Source of the DNA: Pseudomonas pseudonitroreducens
GTDB lineage: Bacteria; Pseudomonadota; Gammaproteobacteria; Pseudomonadales; Pseudomonadaceae
Direction: 5' to 3'
Assembly: GCF_021603645.1 (NCBI RefSeq)
Contig: NZ_BQHJ01000017.1
Coordinates: forward strand, 62,001 to 126,000
Length of the DNA: 64,000 nt
Made by a program: the position numbers and the translations under genes. Shown one piece after another: positions 18,407 through 25,997 of this stretch. The notes below the pieces were generated by a model. That model did not search any database. It was given only the letters and a program-made list of their open reading frames with translations, and was not told the DNA's origin. The number at the start of each line of letters is the position of its first letter. Position 1 is the stretch's first letter.

Positions 18407-19327
18407 TCAGCCGCGGCTGATTTCCACCGGGCCCAGCACGCGGGCATCGAGGTGCTCGCCGCTGAGCTGGGCGGCATCCTGGTCGAAGACTTCGCGCAGC
18501 CAGTCGCTGACGGCCTGGAAGCGGCCGATGCGGCCGGCATCGCGGTGGCTGAGCAGCCAGATTTCCCGCACCACTACCGGCCCGGAAAGACGCACCAGAC
18601 CCTCGCGATCGCCGAGGATGCACGGCAGCAAGGCCATGCCCAGGCCGCTCTGGCAGGCATGGATCAGCGTGGTCACGCTGCTGGCGCGCAGGGCGAGGTT
18701 GGCGCCGGGGGCGAAGCGGCGCACCCAGGCCATCTCCGGCGTATCGTCGAGTTCCTCGCCATAGCCCAGCCAGGCCTGCTGTGGCCACAGCTCCACCGGC
18801 ACGCGGGAGAAGGAGGTAGCGGCGTACACGGCGAAACCGATGTCGGCGACCTTGCGCATCACCAGTGCCGCGTCTTCCGCCGGGCGTGCCAGGCGCAGGG
18901 CAAAATCCGCCTCGCGGCGGGTGAAGGACAACGAACGGTTCGCCGGGATCAGTTGCAGTTGCAGTGCCGGGTAGGTGCGCGCCAGGTGGGGCATGTGCTG
19001 CACCAGCCAGTGGCTGAAAAGGAAGTCCACCGCCGTGATGCGCACGCTGCCGCTGATGGCGCTGGCCTCGTCGCGGGTTTCCAGCAGCATGCTCTGCACA
19101 TCGCCGAGGATGCGCTCGGCATGGCTGAGGAAGGCCTCGCCGGCGTCGGTGGCCTTGTAGCCGGAGTTGTCGCGAATGAACAGCCGCGTCTGCAGCGCGG
19201 CTTCCGCCGCCACCAGGCGCCGGCTCATGGTCGAGGGGTCGACGCCCAGTGCGCGGCCGGCGGCGCTCATGCTGCCGTGGCGGGCGAGGGCGAGGAGGAT
19301 TGGAATGTCGTTCCAGTCGAAGTTCAT
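18407..19327 (-). CDS. LysR-family transcriptional regulator
   Basis: 306 residues. N-terminal wHTH (LARHGSMSAAGRALGVDPSTMSRRLVAAE-like, shown here only in outline) plus a substrate-binding domain. ATG at 19327 has GGAG 8 nt upstream; the longer open frame is not needed. It lies 19 bp downstream of the isochorismatase-fold gene and is probably cotranscribed, suggesting local autoregulation. The inducer cannot be told from sequence. Confidence 0.88.
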   Translation of the reverse strand: MNFDWNDIPILLALARHGSMSAAGRALGVDPSTMSRRLVAAEAALQTRLFIRDNSGYKATDAGEAFLSHAERILGDVQSMLLETRDEASAISGSVRITAVDFLFSHWLVQHMPHLARTYPALQLQLIPANRSLSFTRREADFALRLARPAEDAALVMRKVADIGFAVYAATSFSRVPVELWPQQAWLGYGEELDDTPEMAWVRRFAPGANLALRASSVTTLIHACQSGLGMALLPCILGDREGLVRLSGPVVVREIWLLSHRDAGRIGRFQAVSDWLREVFDQDAAQLSGEHLDARVLGPVEISRG

Positions 19328-19346
19328 GGCGATCTCCTCACGGCGC

Positions 19347-19874
19347 TCAGAAATGTACCTCGGCGGCCGGGACCACCCGTGCGCGCTTGCCGAAGCTGCT
19401 GATGCTGCCCAGCAGCGCATTGTGGTGCGCGGTGATCTGCGCGGCGCTGAGCACGGCGTTGTCGACGGTGGAGTGGGCATCGCCCACCAGCGTCACGCTG
19501 TAACCCTGGGCCAGGGCGCGGCGGGTAGTGGTGTCGACGCAGTAGTCGCTTTGCAGGCCGCAGATCACCAGGTGATCGATGCCGCGCGATTGCAGCAGCT
19601 CGGCCAGCCCGGTACGCAGGAAGGAGTCCGGGGTGGTCTTGCGCACCTTCAGGTCGGAATCATCGATGAGCAGACGCGTTTCCAGCTGCCAGCCGGCGCT
19701 GCCATACTGCAGGTCATCGTCTTCGTGCTGCACCAGCAGCACCGGCACGCTGGCCTCCCGCGCTGCACGGCTGATGTTGTTGATGCGCTGCAGGACGTTG
19801 TCGATGTCGAAACAGGCAGAGTCGCCGGTACACAGGTCGGACTGGACATCGATGATCAGCAGGGCGGTGCTCAT
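19347..19874 (-). CDS. Isochorismatase-fold cysteine hydrolase
   Basis: 175-residue hydrolase of the isochorismatase-like superfamily. The Asp-Lys-Cys triad is visible as Asp9 (LIIDVQSD), Lys79 (RKTTPDSF) and Cys112 (GLQSDYCVDTT). Members act on nicotinamide, N-carbamoyl amides or isochorismate; the short length and residues around the Cys fit the YcaC/nicotinamidase-like group more than true isochorismatases. Substrate unknown. First gene of a two-gene unit with the LysR gene. Confidence 0.85.
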   Translation of the reverse strand: MSTALLIIDVQSDLCTGDSACFDIDNVLQRINNISRAAREASVPVLLVQHEDDDLQYGSAGWQLETRLLIDDSDLKVRKTTPDSFLRTGLAELLQSRGIDHLVICGLQSDYCVDTTTRRALAQGYSVTLVGDAHSTVDNAVLSAAQITAHHNALLGSISSFGKRARVVPAAEVHF

Positions 19875-20023
19875 GGCAGACAATTCCGTGGCTGGAGTGG
19901 AGGCGGAAATGGTAGCGGGCAAGCTGCCCCAGGCCAATGCCGGCACGTATTTGCTGCCAAAGCCGTATTCCGCTTTGCCGCGCCTTGGGCGATGGTGAGC
20001 GCCATGAACCGGACCGGATGCCG

Positions 20024-22315
20024 ATGAACAGCCACCCCGCCAAGACCCTGACTCTCGCCAACGGCCTGCGCGCCACCGTCGTCCACAGCCCTGGCGCCAG
20101 CCGTGCCGCCGCGCTGTTGCGCATCGCCCGTGGCAGCCATGACGAACCGCAAGCCTTCCCCGGCCTTGCGCATTTCGTCGAGCACCTGCTGTTCCTCTGT
20201 GGCGAGACCTTCGTCGAGTCCGAGCGGCTGATGCCCTGGGTGCAGGCGCGCGGTGGACGGGTCAATGCCAGCACCCGCGCGCGGCATACCGACTACTTCT
20301 TCGAAGTGCCGGCAGATGAGCTCAGCGGCGGGCTGGCCCGTCTGCTGGACATGCTCGCGCGGCCGCGCCTGGATGAAGCCGTACAGGTCGCCGAACGCGA
20401 TGTGCTGGAAGCCGAGTTCCTCGCGCGTGGTCGCGACCCCGACACCCTGATCGACGCTGCACTGGCGCTGGCCGTGGCACCGGGGCACCCATTGGGGCGT
20501 TTCGTCGCCGGCCGGCGCGACACCCTGAAGGTGGAAAGCGCCGAGTTCCAGCAGGCCCTGCGCGACTTCATTCGTGCCAGCCAGGCAGGCGCTGCGCTGG
20601 AACTCTGGTTGCAGGGCCCGCAAGAGCTGGACGAACTGGCGGCACTGGTGCAGCGCGAAGCGGCCGTGTTCGCGCCGGGTACGGTTGCCGAAGGCAGCAG
20701 TGAGGAATCGCTGCTGCCGCTGGCCGGCCATGAGTTGCGGCTGCGTTTGCCCGGCGCTCCGCGACTGATCCTGGCCTTCGCCCTGGACGGCATGGCGGGC
20801 GAGGGTGGTGCGCTGCTGCAGCAACTGCAGGGTTGGCTGGCCGACGAGGCGCCCGGTTCGCTGCTCGCCTGCCTGGGGCAGAACGGCCTGGCCGACAGTG
20901 CCCGTGCGCGCCTGAGCCGCTTCGCCAACGGCCAGGCATTGCTGCGCTTCGATTTCGAATTGGCCGAGGCTGCCAGCGCCGACCTCGTCGAGTCGGCCTT
21001 CCTTGCCTGGCTGGAGGCACTGCGCAAGTTGCCGCCGGAGGCTCTCGCCGCTGCGCCGGTCGATGCGCCAAGCGCGGTGCTGGAGCAACTGCAGCGCCGC
21101 GCGCGCGGCGAGCAGTCGTCGAACTGGCTCGGCCAGCTGCAGGCATCGCGGATGATCCGCCTGCTTGCCTCGGAGTCGCTGCCAGGCGAGTCGATCACCT
21201 CGGCGGGCTTCACGCTCGATGTCACGCGTAGTCCGCAGCGCAGCGTCGAACCTCGGCGTGGCGAGGCCTGGTCCTTTGCTCCGATACAGTCCCCCGGCGA
21301 GGCGGAGCCCGCAGCGCTGTACCTGCGCTGGCGCTTCGCGCAGGCGCCGGGGCGGCAGGCTTTCCTCGCTGCCCGCCAGGCCCTGCGGCCGCTGGCTGGC
21401 GCCGCGCGCCACGACGGCGCGGTGCTGCGTCTGGATGCCCTGGAAAGTGATTGGGCGCTGATGCTCTGCGGTGCGAAGAAGCCGCTCGCCGAGCTGGCCG
21501 AGAGCGCGATCCAGGCCCTCCAGCATCCCCCTGCTGCGGTGCTGGCGCAGGGTGAGCGCCTGCTCGCCGCCGAGCGCCGGCGCCGCGAAGGGGAAATGCC
21601 GATCCGCCAGTTGCTCGACCTGTTGCCGCAGGTGCTCGGCGGAGACAGTGCCGCGCTGCCGGACTGGTCGGCCGCCCACTGGGATGCCCTGACCCTGGGC
21701 ATCGAGTTGCCCGACACCCTGGCGGGTTATTCCAGCACCAGTCCGCTGCCACCGCGCAGCGGACCACCCGGCCGTCACCGCCAGGTGCTGGAGCTGCCGG
21801 GCGAAGCGGCGCTGTTGCTGTTCTGCCCACTGGCGTCGCGCTCGGCGGCGGACGAAGCCGCGTGGCGCCTGCTGGCCCGCGTGCTGGAGCCGGCGTTCCT
21901 CCACTGGCTGCGTGGCGAGCGGCAACTGGCCTATGCGCTGTACTGCGGTTTCCGCCAGGTAGGCATGCGCCGCGGCATTCTCTTCGCCGTGCAGTCGCCG
22001 CTGCTGTCGGCGGTGGAGTTGCAGGCCGAGGTGGACAGCTTCCTCTTCCGCCAGGGCGAGGCCCTGCTGCGCATCGACCCGCAGCGCGTCGACAGCCTGC
22101 GTGTGCCACTGGCTGCGGAGCTGGCTCGCGCGCCTGGCGACTTCTCCGAGCGCCTGCAGCAGGTCTGGAACGATCAGCTGGCGGGTGTCGGGCCAGCGCA
22201 CCAGGCGACCATGGCCCGCGCCCTCGGAAGCCTTGGCGCCACCGAGTTGCGCGCCGCGCATTCGAGCCTGACCTGCGCCCAGGGCGGCCACTGGCTGCTG
22301 CTCAGCCACGCCTGA
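20024..22315 (+). CDS. pqqF: PqqF-type M16 zinc peptidase
   Basis: 763 residues, two tandem M16 halves. The inverted zinc motif HxxEH is at 50-54 (HFVEH) in the catalytic half, with the downstream Glu in the VLEAEF region; the second half lacks the motif, as in insulysin-like proteins. PqqF trims the PqqA peptide in PQQ biosynthesis. Residues around GLAHFVEHLLFL and DYFFEVP resemble Pseudomonas PqqF, and the PQQ-linked genes to the right agree. No pqqA-E in the window, so the role is inferred. An ATG two codons earlier (20018) is an alternative start. Confidence 0.75.
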   Translation: MNSHPAKTLTLANGLRATVVHSPGASRAAALLRIARGSHDEPQAFPGLAHFVEHLLFLCGETFVESERLMPWVQARGGRVNASTRARHTDYFFEVPADELSGGLARLLDMLARPRLDEAVQVAERDVLEAEFLARGRDPDTLIDAALALAVAPGHPLGRFVAGRRDTLKVESAEFQQALRDFIRASQAGAALELWLQGPQELDELAALVQREAAVFAPGTVAEGSSEESLLPLAGHELRLRLPGAPRLILAFALDGMAGEGGALLQQLQGWLADEAPGSLLACLGQNGLADSARARLSRFANGQALLRFDFELAEAASADLVESAFLAWLEALRKLPPEALAAAPVDAPSAVLEQLQRRARGEQSSNWLGQLQASRMIRLLASESLPGESITSAGFTLDVTRSPQRSVEPRRGEAWSFAPIQSPGEAEPAALYLRWRFAQAPGRQAFLAARQALRPLAGAARHDGAVLRLDALESDWALMLCGAKKPLAELAESAIQALQHPPAAVLAQGERLLAAERRRREGEMPIRQLLDLLPQVLGGDSAALPDWSAAHWDALTLGIELPDTLAGYSSTSPLPPRSGPPGRHRQVLELPGEAALLLFCPLASRSAADEAAWRLLARVLEPAFLHWLRGERQLAYALYCGFRQVGMRRGILFAVQSPLLSAVELQAEVDSFLFRQGEALLRIDPQRVDSLRVPLAAELARAPGDFSERLQQVWNDQLAGVGPAHQATMARALGSLGATELRAAHSSLTCAQGGHWLLLSHA

Positions 22316-22617
22316 TCCTCGTACTTCGGCACGAAGGTGGCGTCCGCCAGGCGCTGCCCGGGCGACTTTTGCCTTACGCCTCCGGTGCTGTCCCAAGGTA
22401 CTGCTCCTCGGTAGGGGGCCGGCGGTAGCGAGTGCCCGCGACCTTCGCCGCGAACCCGAGGTCGGAGCAGTCGCAGAGCCTTGCGCAGCGCTCCCGCGAG
22501 ACCTTCGCAAGGCCTGTGCAAGCAGCGCCAAGGCAGCGTATGGCGAAGCCATGGGCGTTTCGATAATCGCCTCCGACACGACTGACCCACAGTCGATCCA
22601 TCCACCCGGAGAGCGCC
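22316..22617 (+). promoter_or_regulatory. Upstream region of the porin gene
   Basis: 302 bp without a gene. CCCAAGGTACTGC at 22392-22404 shares the CCAARGTA core seen upstream of the CXXCW gene and of the binding-protein/kinase pair. Otherwise I see no promoter consensus. It also contains several small inverted repeats around 22420-22520. Confidence 0.4.
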
Positions 22618-23820
22618 ATGAACAAGAACAACATCGCCGTCCGCCGCCAGCTCCTGCCGCTGGCATTGGCCACCCTGGCCCTGTCTTCAGCGTCGAGCGG
22701 GGCTCGCGCCGACATCCTGTTGTACGACAAGGACGACACCACTTTCTCCACCGACGGCTACTTCAATGCCTTCTACGTCAACAGCGACGTCGACCGTAAC
22801 GGTGAAACCTACGACCGTCGCCAGTCACGGGTGAAGATGGGCTTCCTGCCGAACTACATCGGCTTCAATTTCGGCAAGAAGATCGATGGCCTGACCCTTA
22901 CCGGGCGCTCCTCGTTCTGGGTCACCATCAACGACAGCGAGCAGGACGGCACCGACACTGCCATCGACGTCCGTCAGTTCTACGGCAATGTCGCCGGCGA
23001 CTGGGGCGAGGTGCTGATCGGCAAGGACTTCGGCCTGTTCTCGCGCTCCAACATCTTCCTCGACGAACTGCTCGCCGGCTTCGGCAACGCCAGCGATACC
23101 CTCGGCCTGGTGGACGGCAAGGGCGTGTCGTTCGGCAACATCGGCACCGGCTACCCGTACCCGTTCCCGACCTCGCAGATCACCTACCGCAACAACAGCT
23201 TGGTGGAAGGGCTGCACGTCGCCGTCGGCATCATGGACCCGATCGATACCAACCAGATCGACAAGGACGCCAGCGACGGCCTCGACGACAAGGCCTACCA
23301 GGACAACCCACGCTACGAAAGCGAGATCAGCTACCAGTTCGATGTCGGCGGGGCGAAGATCTACAGCTGGGTCAACGGCGCCTACCAGACCTCGAAGAAC
23401 ACCAACGACGAAGTCGACAGCGTGACCTCCAAGGGCCTGGGCTATGGCCTCCAGGCAAAGATCGGCGGCTTCTCGCTGACCGGTTCGGGCTTCACCGCCA
23501 AGGGCATCAACCCGTTCTTCACCAACAACGCCGGCGAAGCCGCGCTGCGTGAAGTCGACAGCCGCGGCGTGCTGCTGCAGGGCTCCTACAGCTGGGGCAA
23601 GAACCGCGTGGCGCTGTCCACCGGCGAGACCCGCGACGACGGCAACGGCCTGGGCAGCGCGGCAGACTACTCCACCAAGGGCATCGCCTACTTCCGCAGC
23701 ATCAACGACAACCTCAAGCTGGTGGCCGAGTACAACGTCTACGAGATCGACGGCCGCAAGGGCTCCACCGTCAGCGAGGACACCGACACCTTCGCGGTGG
23801 GCGCCGTCCTCAACTGGTAA
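22618..23820 (+). CDS. General outer-membrane porin (Gram-negative porin family)
   Basis: 400 residues with a signal peptide (about 1-31, ARAD cleavage) and alternating beta-strand pattern ending in the C-terminal LNW barrel-assembly signal. Family is the general trimeric porin group (porin_4-like), unlike the OprD type. A loop rich in Asp and Asn (about 205-230) suggests a cation-lined or constricted pore. Its place between pqqF and nosP suggests induction with alcohol oxidation, but the solute is unknown. Followed by a terminator. Confidence 0.82.
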   Translation: MNKNNIAVRRQLLPLALATLALSSASSGARADILLYDKDDTTFSTDGYFNAFYVNSDVDRNGETYDRRQSRVKMGFLPNYIGFNFGKKIDGLTLTGRSSFWVTINDSEQDGTDTAIDVRQFYGNVAGDWGEVLIGKDFGLFSRSNIFLDELLAGFGNASDTLGLVDGKGVSFGNIGTGYPYPFPTSQITYRNNSLVEGLHVAVGIMDPIDTNQIDKDASDGLDDKAYQDNPRYESEISYQFDVGGAKIYSWVNGAYQTSKNTNDEVDSVTSKGLGYGLQAKIGGFSLTGSGFTAKGINPFFTNNAGEAALREVDSRGVLLQGSYSWGKNRVALSTGETRDDGNGLGSAADYSTKGIAYFRSINDNLKLVAEYNVYEIDGRKGSTVSEDTDTFAVGAVLNW

Positions 23821-23847
23821 CTGCGCAAACTCCTTTGGCTCGATTTC

Positions 23848-23881
23848 GGCGGGTTGGCACAGCGTGCCGCCCGCCTTTTTT
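23848..23881 (+). terminator. Terminator after the porin gene
   Basis: Stem GGCGGG / CCCGCC enclosing a second pairing GGCAC / GTGCC, then six T. It lies 27 bp past the stop. Confidence 0.88.
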
Positions 23882-23904
23882 CTTCACTTCAAGGAAGGCT
23901 CGTC

Positions 23905-24297
23905 ATGATCGGATTGTGGAGCGCGTACGCGCAGACTTACCTGCTGGTCCTGTCCATCGCTACCACCCTGGTGTTCGCCTTGCCCATCTTCCTGGTGCCG
24001 CTGCTGTGGGCGCGGCTGATGCAGTGGCAGTTGCCGGAGCACACCGATCTTGCGGTGTATTTCGGGCGCTGCCTGGGGGCGTTCATCCTTATCGTCGAAG
24101 CCCTGATGCTGCGCGCGGCGCTGACCGGCGAGGCGCTGGCGACCACTTTCGAGGTGCTGGCGGCGGTGGCGGGGTTCATGGTGGTGGTGCACATCTACGG
24201 CGCGCTGCGCAGGATTCAGCCGTGGACGGAGACGGTGGAAACGGGGTTCTACGCCGTGATGCTGGTACTGACGTTGCTGTTCTGGCCGATGGGCTAA
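23905..24297 (+). CDS. Small four-helix integral membrane protein
   Basis: 130 residues, four predicted membrane helices (about 8-35, 49-70, 75-95, 110-128) with short loops. ATG at 23905 has AAGGAAGG upstream. No motif I can assign; it is not obviously a toxin or an export component. It lies just after the porin terminator and before a repeat region, so its own promoter must be in the 20 bp gap or within the porin terminator region. Confidence 0.7.
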   Translation: MIGLWSAYAQTYLLVLSIATTLVFALPIFLVPLLWARLMQWQLPEHTDLAVYFGRCLGAFILIVEALMLRAALTGEALATTFEVLAAVAGFMVVVHIYGALRRIQPWTETVETGFYAVMLVLTLLFWPMG

Positions 24298-24839
24298 CGC
24301 TGGCAGGGCCCGCTCCTGGGGGCCTGACAAGTAGCGTCATTGCTCTGGCTCATGAAGTCTTCCAGAGAAACATCCGCGCGCTCCGGAGTGCCCCTTTCAG
24401 GAGGTCGAAGGTGATCGGAGTTTCAGGGGTTGAGCGACATGGATGTCGCGAGAGCCACGATGGGCCATGGATGGCCCTTCGTGGCGGGCCCCTGAAACTC
24501 CGAGGAACCGAGGGTATTTTTCGCGAAGCGAAAAACCGGATGTAGGGGCGAGCCCTTTGGTTACTTTCTGGCGTTTGAGAAAGTAACTCGCCCGAGGGGG
24601 CGAAACACTGAGCCCGCGCGTACGCAAAAGCGGCGCCGAAATACCCAAGCTCCAGGCATCGCAATTGGAAAGCCCGACGCTGACTCGAGGGAGCGCCTCA
24701 AGCGCGTGATCGCGGGTGCGGCCCGCTCCTACAGACATCCCGCTACTTTCGGATAGACCCGCCGCGACCCAAGTAGCATGGGGCCTGCTCCAGCCGCTTC
24801 GTAGAATGCCAGCGTCGATATCCTGACTGGGCGTACGCC
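24298..24839. repeat. Array of long hairpins upstream of nosP
   Basis: 542 bp without a credible gene. Three strong inverted repeats follow one another: GGAGTTTCAGGGG (24417-24429) with CCCCTGAAACTCC (24489-24501) enclosing further nested pairs; TTTTTCGC/GCGAAAAA (24517-24535); and GTTACTTTCT/AGAAAGTAAC (24560-24587). Similar blocks recur in Pseudomonas intergenic DNA. The last 100 bp before nosP hold its promoter, which I could not identify. Confidence 0.7.
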
Positions 24840-25997
24840 ATGCACGAAACACAAGGAGTCGTTCGCGGCATGTCCGATGCGCGCGACGTCGAGGCGGTTG
24901 CCCAGGACCTGGCGCGCCAGTTGATCCACCCCAATCTCGGTTTCGTGCTGTTCTTCTGTTCCGCCGAATACGACCTGCCGGCGCTGGCCGCCGCGCTGGA
25001 ACAGTATTTCGGTGGCATCGACCTGGCCGGTTGCACCACTGCCGGCGAGATCACCCCGCAGGGCTATGGGCGTGGCTGCGTCAGCGCCGTGGGCTTCGAC
25101 CTGCGCAGCTTCGCCATCTCCTGCGCGCTGGTGGACGAGATGGAGCGCTTCAGCCTGATCGACGCCCAGCAGATGGTCGAATCCCTGGTGGCCGACTGCC
25201 GCAGTGCAGGGCTCGCGCCAATCAAGGACCACAGTTTCGCCCTGACCCTGCTCGACGGCCTCTCCAGTCGCGAGGAAGTGGTGCTCGCCGCGCTCAGTGC
25301 CGCCCTTGGCGCCATTCCGCATTTCGGTGGCTCGGCCGGTGACGACAACCACCTGACCCACACCCACGTCTATTACCAGGGCCAGTTCCACACCGGCGCG
25401 GCAGTGGTGGTGCTGTTCAACACCTGGCTGGACTTCGAGGTGTTCACCACCCACCACGTGCTGCCCAGCGAAGAGAAACTGGTGGTCACCCGCGCCGACA
25501 GCGACAGCCGTCGGGTGCTGGAACTCAACGCCGAACCGGCCGCCCTGGAGTTCGCCCGGCTGGTCGGCGTGCCGCTGGAGCAGCTGGATTTCTCGCTGTT
25601 CCCGGCGCACCCGCTGGCGGTGCGGGTGCGCGACCAGTACTACGTGCGCTCGATCCAGCAGGTCAACGATGACCTCAGCCTGACTTTCTATTGCGCGGTG
25701 GAGAACGGCATCGTTCTCACCGCCATGAGCACCGGCCCTCTGCTGCCGGGGCTGCAGGCGCAATTCCAGCGCCTGCATGAGCGCCTCGGCCCGCCATTGC
25801 TGACCATCGGCTGCGATTGCTTCCTGCGTCGCCTGGAACTGGAAGTGGCCGGCGATACCGAACCCACCGCCGAGTTTCTCCGCCGCCAGCAGGTGATCGG
25901 CTTCAACACCTACGGGGAACAATTCAATGGCATGCATATCAACCAGACCTTCACCGGTGTCGCCATTGGCCGTCCTCGGGGCAACGCCGGAGGCTGA
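24840..25997 (+). CDS. nosP: NosP, FIST-domain haem nitric-oxide sensor
   Basis: 385 residues with FIST_N (about 30-225) and FIST_C (about 225-365). The family binds haem and, in P. aeruginosa (PA1975), senses NO and inhibits the autophosphorylation of NahK. Conserved FIST features include the AGCTTAGEITPQGY and GGSAGDD segments. Its end overlaps the start of the kinase gene by 71 bp in another frame, the tight coupling expected of a sensor and its kinase. Confidence 0.88.
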   Translation: MHETQGVVRGMSDARDVEAVAQDLARQLIHPNLGFVLFFCSAEYDLPALAAALEQYFGGIDLAGCTTAGEITPQGYGRGCVSAVGFDLRSFAISCALVDEMERFSLIDAQQMVESLVADCRSAGLAPIKDHSFALTLLDGLSSREEVVLAALSAALGAIPHFGGSAGDDNHLTHTHVYYQGQFHTGAAVVVLFNTWLDFEVFTTHHVLPSEEKLVVTRADSDSRRVLELNAEPAALEFARLVGVPLEQLDFSLFPAHPLAVRVRDQYYVRSIQQVNDDLSLTFYCAVENGIVLTAMSTGPLLPGLQAQFQRLHERLGPPLLTIGCDCFLRRLELEVAGDTEPTAEFLRRQQVIGFNTYGEQFNGMHINQTFTGVAIGRPRGNAGG

